From an uncultured Methylococcaceae bacterium (GTDB lineage: Bacteria; Pseudomonadota; Gammaproteobacteria; Methylococcales; Methylomonadaceae): 15,903 nucleotides of DNA. Of the stretch, positions 1 through 6,525 are shown piece by piece. The translations under genes were made by a program, and so were the position numbers. The notes beneath the pieces are model-generated. The model saw nothing but the letters and a program-made list of their open reading frames with translations, made no database searches and had not been told where the DNA came from. The stretch is taken from assembly GCA_903939355.1 (NCBI GenBank), contig CAJAHC010000237.1, positions 1-15,903 on the forward strand, read 5' to 3'. Each line of letters starts with the position of its first letter. The stretch's first letter is position 1.

Positions 1-1
1 A

Positions 2-490
2 CAACTTATCATCAAACAATGGGATAAAAGCCAACGCAGCCCAGTTCATATTAAGTTACGAGCCACTATTCCAGATCGCTATCGAGTCATTTTACCACCG
101 GCTTTTTATGCTTTCGATCAACAATGCATCATTGATCAACAGGGAGATGATCTTCAGGGCAACCGTCTTAACTATTCCCTAGATACTAATGGCAAACTGT
201 TATTCGACCGCTTTCAAATTAATTTTGACCATCACATTCTGACTTATTTGGGTGATAAGTCTATGGCAAAGCTTGAAGATATTGGTTCTTTAAATAATCA
301 ATGGCTGCAATGCCACTATAACAGCCGCTATGCTATCTATCAGTCAGGCTACTATTATTGGCTGTATGAAGCAGTAACCTTAAATGCCATTCATTTAAAT
401 CAACTGGATGAGCATATATTTTTAACTACCCAACCAGCGATCATTTATAAGGATATAAATGACTTGGATATTGTCAGAAAGCCTATATGA
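2..490 (+). CDS. Unrecognised protein, 5' end outside the window
   Basis: The frame is open from base 2 to the TGA at 488-490, giving 162 residues without a start, so the gene begins before the window. A TTG at 248 could be read as a start, but the frame continues well upstream with ordinary codon use, so I take it as internal. The protein is rich in Tyr, Gln, Asn and Asp, has no membrane segment and no motif I recognise. A Tyr-rich patch (SGYYYWLYEA) lies about 50 residues from the end. It overlaps the next gene by four bases (ATGA), so the two are probably co-translated. Function unknown. Confidence is for a real partial gene, not a role. Confidence 0.72.
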   Translation, partial: QLIIKQWDKSQRSPVHIKLRATIPDRYRVILPPAFYAFDQQCIIDQQGDDLQGNRLNYSLDTNGKLLFDRFQINFDHHILTYLGDKSMAKLEDIGSLNNQWLQCHYNSRYAIYQSGYYYWLYEAVTLNAIHLNQLDEHIFLTTQPAIIYKDINDLDIVRKPI

Positions 491-1137
491 AACCAATAAC
501 TAACCCATTAACCGAAATAGAAATGGTAACGCTGAATCATTACAATGAAAATGCCAACGCGTTTTGGAGTGGTACAAAAGACCACGATGTCAGCCAGAAT
601 ACGGCGGCATTTTTAGCCCCTTTTCCGGATAATAAAAAACTCGATATTCTAGATCTTGGTTGTGGCCCTGGCAGAGATGTCAATTATTTCAAATCATTAG
701 GACATAGACCGGTAGGACTGGACGGCTGTGAAATATTTTGCAGCATGGCACGCAACTACACCCATTGCACCATTCTTCATCAAAAATTCCTTAGCCTGGA
801 CTTGTCTGGTTTTGAGTTCGACGGTATTTTTGCCAATGCCTCCTTATTCCATGTGCCCAGTCAAGAACTACCTCGCGTCCTTAAGGAATTAAAAACTGTC
901 TTAAGACCTGGCGGTGTTTTATTCTTGTCCAATCCGCGAGGCAATGATGAAGGCTGGTCTGGCCAACGATACGGCCATTACATGGAACTTGATTCCAGCA
1001 AACAATTTCTGGAAGCCGCAGGCTTTAACTTAATCAATCATTATTACCGCCCTTTTGGCAAGCCACTTCATGAGCAACCTTGGCTTGCTATTGTTGCTCA
1101 AGTCAGTTACCTTCCAACTGACTCTACTGGAGTGTAA
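487..1137 (+). CDS. Class I SAM-dependent methyltransferase
   Basis: A 216-residue cytoplasmic protein with the Rossmann-type methyltransferase fold. Motif I, which binds S-adenosylmethionine, reads ILDLGCGPGRD (about residues 54-64), followed by the acidic end of strand 2 (VGLDG, 76-80). The post-motif FDGIFANASLFHV (111-123) and the VLRPGGVLFLS strand (138-148) complete the Methyltransf_11/25-like core. Length is normal for a stand-alone enzyme. The substrate cannot be read from the sequence; small molecules are usual for this class. The start overlaps the upstream stop as ATGA, and the stop lies one base before the YceI start, so it belongs to a cotranscribed cluster. No clear ribosome-binding site is seen, consistent with coupling to the gene before it. 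Confidence 0.9.
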   Translation: MKPITNPLTEIEMVTLNHYNENANAFWSGTKDHDVSQNTAAFLAPFPDNKKLDILDLGCGPGRDVNYFKSLGHRPVGLDGCEIFCSMARNYTHCTILHQKFLSLDLSGFEFDGIFANASLFHVPSQELPRVLKELKTVLRPGGVLFLSNPRGNDEGWSGQRYGHYMELDSSKQFLEAAGFNLINHYYRPFGKPLHEQPWLAIVAQVSYLPTDSTGV

Positions 1138-1138
1138 A

Positions 1139-1732
1139 ATGAATATCTTAAAAAGAAGCCTGCATTTAAAAATAAATCTTTTAGCACTGATGATAATGAC
1201 TACCATAAGTTTTTCTGCCACTGCAGAAAACACTTATACGGTAGATCCCAAGCACACTTTTCCCGGCTTTGAAATTAATCATCTGGGCTTTTCAATTCAA
1301 CGGGGTCGATTTAATCAAACCACTGGAAAAATCACACTTAACCCTGAATTATCAGCAGGCAACATTGATATCACCATTGAAACAGCATCAATCGATACAG
1401 GTTTTGCCGAGTTGGAAAAGCATTTACGCGGTAAAGATTTTTTAGATGCTAAACGGTATCCTAAAATAACCTTTCTAGCAAACAGACTACGCTTTAACAA
1501 AGACCAACTCATTGCCGCTGATGGCTTATTAACGCTACATGGCATTGCCAAACCCGTGCATTTAAACGTTGAGCATTTTTATTGCGGAATGAACCTGATT
1601 ACGCTAAAAAACACCTGTGGAGCCCATATAACCACTACCCTTAAGCGCTCTGATTTTGGTATAGACAAATACGCTCCAAAACTAGCTGACGAGATCAGTA
1701 TTGACATACCCATTGAAGCTACCAAAGATTAA
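1139..1732 (+). CDS. YceI family periplasmic protein
   Basis: A 197-residue exported protein of the YceI/lipocalin-like family, whose members bind isoprenoid-type lipids in a beta-barrel. I place the start at ATG 1139 because GGAG lies six bases upstream and residues 1-29 then form a signal peptide ending SFSATA before ENTYTVD; a longer reading from 1055 would run inside the methyltransferase gene. Family marks are YTVDPKHTFPGFEINHLGFS near the mature N-terminus, RFNQTTGKITL, the IDTGFAELEKHLRGKDFLDA segment and the SDFGIDKYAP region near the end. Two cysteines (FYCGMN and NTCGAH) could form a disulfide. It starts one base after the methyltransferase stop. The ligand is unknown. Confidence 0.92.
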   Translation: MNILKRSLHLKINLLALMIMTTISFSATAENTYTVDPKHTFPGFEINHLGFSIQRGRFNQTTGKITLNPELSAGNIDITIETASIDTGFAELEKHLRGKDFLDAKRYPKITFLANRLRFNKDQLIAADGLLTLHGIAKPVHLNVEHFYCGMNLITLKNTCGAHITTTLKRSDFGIDKYAPKLADEISIDIPIEATKD

Positions 1733-1759
1733 TTCCCACTTCACCAAAAGGAAAAACTA

Positions 1760-1995
1760 ATGAAACTCTATTACAGCCCTGGCGTTTGATCCTTATCACC
1801 CCATATCGTAGTTTGCGAAGCAGAACTACCCCTTGAACTGATTAAGGTTGATTTAAAAAACAAACTCACCGCAACCAACGAAGATTTTCGATAACTAAAC
1901 CCTAACGGCTACGTCCCTCTTTTATTATTGGATAACGGCAATCAACTAACAGAAGGATCCGCCATGTTCAGTATCTTGCTGACCAACCCCCTGAG
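1760..1995 (+). pseudogene. Glutathione S-transferase, N-terminal remnant
   Basis: This begins with a plausible start (ATG 1760, with AAAGG upstream) 27 bases after YceI, and reads MKLYYSPGV-stop-SLSPHIV, then LELIKVDL, LNPNGYVPLLLLDNG and LTEGSA, the thioredoxin-like N-domain of GstA-type bacterial enzymes. Three lesions are visible: TGA at 1787-1789 exactly where GstA has its catalytic Cys10, TAA at 1892-1894 where Gln is expected, and a one-base loss at about 1964-1966. After that loss the expected VQYLADQPPE continues in another frame to about 1995, then similarity stops. The C-terminal domain is missing here, but its tail seems to reappear at 3359-3430. The gene is dead. Before decay it was probably the fourth gene of the upstream cluster. 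Confidence 0.88.
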
Positions 1996-2035
1996 CTATT
2001 ATTTTATTAGTCAGAGCTTTTTTTGCTTACCAGAA

Positions 2036-2056
2036 AGTGTCAGTATTTTTTACACT
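2036..2056. promoter_or_regulatory. Inverted repeat upstream of the sigma-54 promoter
   Basis: AGTGT (2036-2040) and ACACT (2052-2056) form a 5-bp dyad with an 11-base spacer. It sits about 100 bases before the predicted start site, where an enhancer-binding activator of sigma-54 would act. The arms are short, so this is only a candidate. A related AACAC-A-GTGTT dyad lies at 2234-2244, inside the predicted leader. Confidence 0.25.
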
Positions 2057-2128
2057 ATCCTTCTCGATGATAATGTACTTTTATAAATATCTTTAATAAC
2101 ATATTGTTTTAAAATAAAAATAAATTAT

Positions 2129-2144
2129 TGGCATTTTATTTGCT
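2129..2144 (+). promoter_or_regulatory. Sigma-54 (RpoN) promoter of the PEP-CTERM gene
   Basis: TGGCAT-N5-TTGCT matches the RpoN consensus TGGCAC-N5-TTGCW with one mismatch. GG (2130-2131) and GC (2142-2143) are separated by exactly ten bases, as required. Transcription would begin near 2155, leaving a leader of about 265 bases before ATG 2420. PEP-CTERM genes are known in several bacteria to be driven by RpoN with the PrsK/PrsR two-component pair, which fits this placement. The match is direct; the regulator is inferred and not in the window. Confidence 0.72.
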
Positions 2145-2419
2145 TTGTTTGTTCTTTGTTTCTGTTATGACAATAATTTTTGAGAATAGCCGGTATAGAA
2201 GTTACCCACTCTAATCAACATAATGTCATCCAGAACACAGTGTTAACATTTTCTACATTAGCCTCTGTCTGCTTCATTATTTGAGGCAATTATTTAGTAC
2301 AATTAGCTTTAATAAACTGTTTTATAAAATATTTATATTAAAATTTCCAGTTATATTGTCGCGAAAGATAAATAATTAAGAGGTAAATTCTTACATTACG
2401 ATAAAGCGAGTATAAAGCG
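2145..2419 (+). other. Long AT-rich leader before the PEP-CTERM gene
   Basis: About 275 bases without a convincing ORF. It contains one compact dyad, AACAC-A-GTGTT (2234-2244), and AAGAGG at about 2378-2383, which is too far from ATG 2420 to serve it. Only a weak ribosome-binding region (GCGAG, AAAGCG) precedes the start. I see no known riboswitch. If the sigma-54 promoter is used, all of this is transcribed and could take part in post-transcriptional control. Confidence 0.4.
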
Positions 2420-3301
2420 ATGAATAAAAAAATAATTAACATGGTTATTACAACCATAGCCCTAGCGGGAATGTTAAATGCAACATCAGTGTTTGCATTT
2501 CCTATAGTTACAGACTGGTCTTACACCATTGATTCAGGATTCACGTCTTGGACAAATAGTAGTAACAGTACAATAGGCACTCCTACCTCAAATGTGGGAA
2601 CCGGCATCACTGCCTCCGATGTTAATACTCTCTTAAGCGATCCGTCGAAATTGTCTTGGGGAACCGGCACTAATGGACAAAGTTCTCTCTCGGTTGGATC
2701 TGCTTCCGGAGGAAACGTCCAGGGCAACCTACTAACTGATGCCGCAGCTGTCAACACTGTCAAACTAATTCACAATAATCAACCAATTAATGGAACTACG
2801 CTAACATCTGCTGTCCTATTCGACCAGATAGTGCTAAACGCAACTGCTCCTGCTGGTAGTGTTGGCACGCTGACTCCTAATCAAACGCTAAACTTCTTGA
2901 TTAACTATGTAGAAACGCCTAATGCTACGCCATGCGTAGCTCCTAGTCCATCAGGCAACCCTTGTAATGATATTTTTGTTCTGGACGTGCAGGGTGCTGG
3001 ATTTAACCCTGCTAATCAAAGTCTTAATCAGAATTTCTTCTACAATGGTAATCCGTATAATGCACAACTTTTCATTTCTGGTTTGAATTTCCTGACGGCT
3101 GCAGAATGTAGTACTGCAGGTTCGTCTAATTCTCATTGTCTAGGTTTCACTACTATAGAAGGACTGTCAAATAACTTCCAAGTCTCGCTTGCAATAACTA
3201 CCGAACAATTCTTCCCTGTCCCAGAACCCAGTATTCTGCTTCTTTTTGGTGCTGGTCTGTGTGGAATGGGTTGGATGAATTCACGAAGACAACAAGCATG
3301 A
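2420..3301 (+). CDS. PEP-CTERM sorting domain protein, THxN-like
   Basis: A 293-residue exported protein. Residues 1-26 are a signal peptide ending SVFA. The C-terminus is a typical PEP-CTERM sorting signal: VPEPS (267-271), a hydrophobic helix (about 272-286) and a basic tail with RR near 289. Such proteins are recognised by an exosortase (EpsH/XrtA type) and are tied to exopolysaccharide or biofilm matrix; neither exosortase nor PrsK/PrsR lies in the window. The body is Ser/Thr/Asn/Gly-rich, has almost no Lys or Arg, and contains IHNNQPINGTTLTSAVLFD and NDIFVL segments like the THxN group of PEP-CTERM proteins. Four cysteines fall in two close pairs. An in-frame TAA at 2402-2404 excludes a longer start. 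The unit lies between two pieces of a broken GST gene. Confidence 0.9.
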   Translation: MNKKIINMVITTIALAGMLNATSVFAFPIVTDWSYTIDSGFTSWTNSSNSTIGTPTSNVGTGITASDVNTLLSDPSKLSWGTGTNGQSSLSVGSASGGNVQGNLLTDAAAVNTVKLIHNNQPINGTTLTSAVLFDQIVLNATAPAGSVGTLTPNQTLNFLINYVETPNATPCVAPSPSGNPCNDIFVLDVQGAGFNPANQSLNQNFFYNGNPYNAQLFISGLNFLTAAECSTAGSSNSHCLGFTTIEGLSNNFQVSLAITTEQFFPVPEPSILLLFGAGLCGMGWMNSRRQQA

Positions 3302-3358
3302 TTTATCTATAACGAGCTGTTAAAATTATTCTGATACTAGATTTAAGAAGTTTCTTCA

Positions 3359-3430
3359 GCTAGGTATGCGGATAATATTTCTGAACGCCCCGCCGTGCAA
3401 AAAGCCATGAAAGAAGAAGGTCTTATTTAG
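3359..3430 (+). pseudogene. Glutathione S-transferase, C-terminal remnant
   Basis: From 3362 the + strand reads RYADNISERPAVQKAMKEEG, then L, I and a TAG stop at 3428-3430. This pattern (Y-x-x-x-I-x-x-RPAV-x-x-A-x-K-x-EGL) is the usual last turn of bacterial GstA-type transferases. The frame has a TAA 15 bases upstream of 3359 and no start, so it cannot be a gene alone. It is in the same orientation as the N-terminal GST remnant at 1760-1995, and together they would be the two ends of one enzyme of about 200 residues lacking roughly 100 central residues. Similarity is judged by eye. Confidence 0.72.
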
Positions 3431-3457
3431 AGGCTACACCATATTTTCTAAGTTCCA

Positions 3458-3509
3458 TAAGCGCAACCCTTTGCACCTTCTCCCTGTCATGGTGCAGGGA
3501 GTGCGCTTA
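3458..3509. terminator. Long imperfect hairpin between convergent genes
   Basis: TAAGCGCA (3458-3465) pairs with TGCGCTTA (3502-3509). Inside, CCC and TGCACC pair with GGTGCA and GGG around a 13-base loop. It lies nine bases after the end of the minus-strand DUF4870 gene and after the + strand GST remnant, so it could end transcription from both sides. No T-run follows on either strand, so a REP-like palindrome is an alternative. Confidence 0.5.
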
Positions 3510-3518
3510 ACTGACTGT

Positions 3519-3857
3519 CTATTTAATAAATTCAATCGTTATCGGATACCTGTAGTACTCACCTTTGCTGGCTTTAACTGCTGCAACTATACAGAAAACC
3601 GTATTCAAAATAACAATTAACCAAGGCAGAAACAAACCAATAAGCACCAACACCAATACCCAGCTAATACCATAATAAATCAGGGTTGTTAATTGCCAAT
3701 TTAGGGCATGCTTAGCATTGTCTTTTATCCAGCCCTCGTTCTTCACCAAATAAACCAATAAAGAAGGTACAAAACCAAAGAAAATACCGGCAAGATGCGT
3801 TGCAACGACTATAAGTCTGTCAATCTCTGAGTTTCTGTCATAACTTGAATACTTCAT
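3519..3857 (-). CDS. DUF4870 (Tic20-like) small membrane protein
   Basis: A 112-residue inner-membrane protein of the DUF4870 family. Visible are a hydrophobic helix at about residues 14-37, the family's short polar stretch KDNAKHALNWQ (45-55), and a long hydrophobic region at about 57-95 that can span twice. The final 15 residues are polar and aromatic (KGEYYRYPITIEF). AAGGA lies eight bases before the ATG, supporting the start. The family has no settled function. The 54-residue gene at 3892-4056 lies 34 bases upstream on the same strand, so the two probably share a transcript. Confidence 0.85.
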   Translation of the reverse strand: MKYSSYDRNSEIDRLIVVATHLAGIFFGFVPSLLVYLVKNEGWIKDNAKHALNWQLTTLIYYGISWVLVLVLIGLFLPWLIVILNTVFCIVAAVKASKGEYYRYPITIEFIK

Positions 3858-3891
3858 CTTTTTTCCTTGGGTGATTGATAGCCTCTAATAC

Positions 3892-4056
3892 CTAATCTGA
3901 CTTTTTCACAACTATTAAATACCAAACGTATAAAGAAAGGCCAATCATTGGAACCAAGCCTACAGATAACTCTGCCGGTGAGCAACTACCCGTACAGTTG
4001 TCCATTATTAGCAAAAAAACAAAAATAGATACTACCAACCCAATGATTGTTTTCAT
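3892..4056 (-). CDS. Small membrane protein, 54 residues
   Basis: A short ORF with ATG at 4056 and TAG at 3892-3894. It has two hydrophobic segments (about residues 4-18 and 32-50) separated by a polar loop with two cysteines, DNCTGSC (19-25), and ends KKSD. An AAGGGG ribosome-binding site lies about ten bases upstream. It would be a hairpin of two membrane helices, or an exported peptide with a membrane tail. It is 34 bases ahead of the DUF4870 gene on the same strand. I do not recognise a family. Good ribosome-binding site, membrane-like composition and close spacing argue that it is expressed. Confidence 0.62.
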   Translation of the reverse strand: MKTIIGLVVSIFVFLLIMDNCTGSCSPAELSVGLVPMIGLSLYVWYLIVVKKSD

Positions 4057-4219
4057 CGTTAAATATCCCCTTCCTCACATTTATTAGCCCAACTCTCTTG
4101 CAAACGATGGGCAGATTTATTTTTCATATATGATGGCGTATTGTTTTAGAGATAGCCAGCAGAATTGCTTTGATAGATTCAGCTTATCATTTACTTATTG
4201 TCTGCACAGATTTATCCGA

Positions 4220-5260
4220 CTAATACCGTTTAGCCATTTCACTCAAAGGGATTGCTTTAATTTTACTGGCATGTCCGGCAGCGCCAAATAATTCATAACG
4301 AGCCTGACAAAGCACTTGCATCGCATCTCTTGCTGCTTTATAGACCTTACGAGCATCTAACTCTGCTGCATTTTCAGATTGTGCTAAATAGCGGCGCATT
4401 GCGCCCGTAGAAGCCATCCGTAAGTCCGTATCAATGTTAACTTTTCGGACACCATATTTTATTCCTTCCACAATTTCATCAACGGGCACGCCATAAGTTT
4501 GGGGTATATCGCCGCCATTCTCATTAATGATTTTTAGCCAATCTTGCGGCACAGAGCTAGAACCATGCATGACAAAATGCATGTTGGGCAACCGTAGTTG
4601 TAATAATTTTAAACGACTAATAACCAACACTTCGCTAGTCGGTGGTTGACTAAATTTATAGGCGCCATGACTCGTGCCAATGGCGACAGCCAAAGCATCA
4701 ACTTGCGTTTGTTTTACAAATTCAACCGCTTCATCTGGATCGGTCAGCAACTGACTATGATCCAGCGATGCTGCCGACTTCTGAAGAACTGCATCTTCTT
4801 TTTTTTGTATCTCCAAAGAACCCAAGCAACCTATTTCACCTTCAACAGATACGCCACAGGCATGCGCCATTTTAACCACGGTACGCGTAACCTCAACGTT
4901 ATATTCAAAAGAAGACGGCGTCTTCATATCTTCCAGCAAAGACCCATCCATCATCACTGAGCTGAAACCTGATTGAATAGCTTGTGCACAAGCATCAGGA
5001 GTGGGGCCATGATCTCTATGCATGACAACGGGGATATGAGGATATTGTTCAACGGCAGCAAGCAGTAAATGTCGTAAAAACACCTCGCCAGCATATCGGT
5101 TAGCACCGGCTGAGCCTTGCATTATAACGGGGCTATCACAAGCATCAGCAGCTTGCATAATGGCTTGCACTTGCTCCATATTACTGACGTTAAAGGCGGG
5201 CACGGCAAAACTATGCTCCGCCGCATAATCTAAAAGCTGTCGTAATGAAACTAAAGCCAT
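4220..5260 (-). CDS. fba: Fructose-bisphosphate aldolase, class II, Calvin-cycle subtype
   Basis: A 346-residue zinc-dependent aldolase that splits or forms fructose 1,6-bisphosphate (and, in this subtype, often sedoheptulose 1,7-bisphosphate). The N-terminal [10 protein letters not shown] and the HRDHG motif (81-85) carry catalytic Asp83 and zinc ligand His84; His198 in GTSHGAYKF and His232 in MHGSSS supply the other ligands. VEGEIG (139-144) and KVNIDTDLR (273-281) are also typical. Length and the insert [13 protein letters not shown] match the CbbA-type group found in autotrophs and many methylotrophs, where it works in the RuMP or Calvin cycle. AGGAG at 5268-5272 precedes the ATG. No cbb or RuMP genes are adjacent. 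The gene seems to be transcribed alone from the promoter at 5282-5310. Confidence 0.95.
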   Translation of the reverse strand: MALVSLRQLLDYAAEHSFAVPAFNVSNMEQVQAIMQAADACDSPVIMQGSAGANRYAGEVFLRHLLLAAVEQYPHIPVVMHRDHGPTPDACAQAIQSGFSSVMMDGSLLEDMKTPSSFEYNVEVTRTVVKMAHACGVSVEGEIGCLGSLEIQKKEDAVLQKSAASLDHSQLLTDPDEAVEFVKQTQVDALAVAIGTSHGAYKFSQPPTSEVLVISRLKLLQLRLPNMHFVMHGSSSVPQDWLKIINENGGDIPQTYGVPVDEIVEGIKYGVRKVNIDTDLRMASTGAMRRYLAQSENAAELDARKVYKAARDAMQVLCQARYELFGAAGHASKIKAIPLSEMAKRY

Positions 5261-5281
5261 AATGGGCTCTCCTGTGTGTGT

Positions 5282-5310
5282 TTTATGTCAGGTTCTGCCT
5301 CATCTTTCAA
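5282..5310 (-). promoter_or_regulatory. fba: Sigma-70 type promoter candidate for the aldolase gene
   Basis: On the minus strand TTGAAA (5310-5305) and CATAAA (5287-5282) are separated by 17 bases, with five and four matches to the two consensus boxes. The start site would fall near 5275, just before the AGGAG at 5268-5272, giving a short leader of about 15 bases. Confidence 0.45.
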
Positions 5311-5387
5311 AATAAGCAGTCACTAAAGTTTAACACAGACATTTATTGCCCTTCTAAGTGCTGCCTTAAAATAGCGTCCACGAAAAC

Positions 5388-5556
5388 CCTAAAAAAATAT
5401 CACTTTTATCCATGGCCGCCAAATTAGGCCGGGACTGGTCGCCGAAGGTGTTGAGACGATTAAACAGGGCGAAGTACTCATTTCAATAGGTGTTTGCAGG
5501 CTCAAGGTTTTTCCCTAAGTAAGCCAATACCTGCTGTTACATACAGATATGCTTAG
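5388..5556 (+). pseudogene. EAL phosphodiesterase domain, C-terminal remnant
   Basis: Three pieces of one EAL domain appear in order but in different frames: MAAKLG (5412-5429), LVAEGVETIKQGEVLISIGV (5435-5494), and QGFSLSKPIPA (5503-5535), with a TAG at 5554-5556. They match the end of cyclic-di-GMP phosphodiesterases (MA-x-x-LGL-x-x-VAEGVET-x-x-Q, then LG-C-x-x-x-QG-x-x-x-S-x-P-x-P). At least two frameshifts separate them, and the ExL catalytic core lies outside and is missing. The upstream edge is uncertain. It is a gene relic between two minus-strand genes. Recognition is by eye, but three matching blocks in the right order and spacing make chance unlikely. Confidence 0.8.
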
Positions 5557-5613
5557 ATGCGTGGAGCCACTCCTAAAAAGTGGACTACATCCTCTTGTTC
5601 TGAAGATTCAATC

Positions 5614-5651
5614 CAATAACCATCGTTTTAATTAAGAAACAATGGTTATTG
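5614..5651. terminator. Perfect 10-bp hairpin downstream of the lipoprotein gene
   Basis: CAATAACCAT (5614-5623) and ATGGTTATTG (5642-5651) are exact reverse complements around an 18-base loop. The hairpin begins 13 bases after the stop of the minus-strand lipoprotein gene. No clear T-run follows on that strand, so it may protect the 3' end or end transcription weakly. Confidence 0.5.
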
Positions 5652-5663
5652 ATCGATAAAAAG

Positions 5664-6371
5664 TTATTTTTTCTTGGCTTTAGCTTTAGTTTTAGCTTTA
5701 GCTTTAGATCCAGTTGTAGCTTTACTAACTTCGATAGACAGCGCTTCTGTAAAACGAGTAACGACAGAGTCACCCACTTTAATTTTATCAAGATGCTCTA
5801 CATCAGGCCCCGCTTTCATTTTTAAAACTCTGCCATCAGGCTCTTTTATTGTCATCTCGCGCGTTTTGTAATCAATAGCCATAATCAGCGCATTAATCTC
5901 GATGGCATCAATCACTTCGAAACTCGGTTTACTACCCACCGGTGCTCTATTAACTTCTGTTACTTGCTCCCCTGTTGGTTGTGCAGCTTCAGTGACTAAA
6001 ACCTCAACGCTTTCAAGCAAGGTTGTTTTAACCTCATCACCCACACGAATTTGTTCAAAATCACGAACATCTGGTCCGCATTTTATTTTGGCTAATTTTC
6101 CATCGGGCGATACTAGTGTTAACTCCCTAGTTTTTTTGTTAATCGCTTTTACTTTAGCAGGAATAACAAGCACTTCACCTTCTATTTCATCGGGCAAATC
6201 TTTGGGATCAGTGGCAGCAACTGGGGCTGGAGCTGCTGCAACCGCTGGCGCAGGAGAAGCAACTGAAGCTTCTGGCTGTTCTTTATTTTCAGAACCAGCG
6301 CATCCAGCCAATAATGCAGAGACCACCATGGTAGCCAACCCGATGATCAGAGAATTTTTTTTATCTTTCAT
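5664..6371 (-). CDS. Lipoprotein with two tandem modules and Lys-Ala tail
   Basis: A 235-residue protein with a signal peptide and lipobox LLAGC, giving lipidated Cys24; Ala25 at +2 suggests the outer membrane. An Ala/Pro-rich linker (about 33-58) follows. Then come two homologous modules: one starts AKVKAINKKTRELTL and runs through PDGKLAKIKCGPDV to VGDEVKTTLLESVEV; the other starts ALIMAIDYKTREMTI and runs through PDGRVLKMKAGPDV to VGDSVVTRFTEALSIEV. Each looks like a small beta-domain with KTRE, PDG, GPDV and VGD marks. The last 13 residues are almost only Lys and Ala. AGGAA precedes the ATG. I do not recognise a named family. It stands alone, with a 10-bp inverted repeat upstream at 6417-6473. 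Confidence 0.85.
   Translation of the reverse strand: MKDKKNSLIIGLATMVVSALLAGCAGSENKEQPEASVASPAPAVAAAPAPVAATDPKDLPDEIEGEVLVIPAKVKAINKKTRELTLVSPDGKLAKIKCGPDVRDFEQIRVGDEVKTTLLESVEVLVTEAAQPTGEQVTEVNRAPVGSKPSFEVIDAIEINALIMAIDYKTREMTIKEPDGRVLKMKAGPDVEHLDKIKVGDSVVTRFTEALSIEVSKATTGSKAKAKTKAKAKKK
5679..5705 (-). repeat. Hexanucleotide repeat coding the Lys-Ala tail
   Basis: On the coding strand AAAGCT is repeated about four and a half times with one variant unit (AAAACT), coding alternating Lys-Ala with one Lys-Thr. Changes by whole units would lengthen or shorten the tail without breaking the frame. Confidence 0.75.
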
Positions 6372-6416
6372 TTAGATTCCTAGTTGATTATTACGTTTAT
6401 TGATTTTTAAAGTAGA

Positions 6417-6473
6417 ACATTTTGCACAATTAAGCAGGTGAATACTAACACAAGCTATTTCAATGCAAAATGT
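6417..6473. promoter_or_regulatory. 10-bp inverted repeat upstream of the lipoprotein gene
   Basis: ACATTTTGCA (6417-6426) and TGCAAAATGT (6464-6473) are exact reverse complements, 37 bases apart, starting 45 bases before the lipoprotein ATG. They could be paired operator half-sites or a looped structure. No clear -35/-10 pair can be fixed beside them. Confidence 0.35.
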
Positions 6474-6525
6474 GTTTATCTCAAACGGTCAATAACGCAA
6501 TAAGAACGACTAACTATAAGAGGAG

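Noticed and set aside
248..490. A complete 80-residue gene starting at TTG 248
   Set aside because: The frame is open back to base 2 with similar composition, so this is the tail of a longer gene cut by the window edge.
1055..1138. Longer start for the YceI protein
   Set aside because: It would overlap the methyltransferase gene by over 80 bases and bury the signal peptide; ATG 1139 has GGAG at the right distance.
1787..1789. In-frame TGA at the catalytic Cys10 position of a GST, as if coding selenocysteine
   Set aside because: The same reading frame also has a TAA at 1892, a one-base loss near 1965 and no C-terminal domain in place, so simple decay explains it better.
1993..3318. GAGCT near both junctions of the PEP-CTERM insertion as target-site duplication
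   Set aside because: Five bases with only loose similarity around them (GAGCTATTA against GAGCTGTTA) are too weak in AT-rich DNA.
5557..5600. GGAG-CCA-CTCC mini-palindrome and repeated GTGGA as a mobile-element end
   Set aside because: The arms are only four to five bases and no partner end or transposase trace is seen.
5902..6375. 157-residue ORF opposite the lipoprotein gene
   Set aside because: It is the mirror of the lipoprotein coding strand, has a Ser/Thr/Ala-biased make-up, and lacks a ribosome-binding site or recognisable motif.
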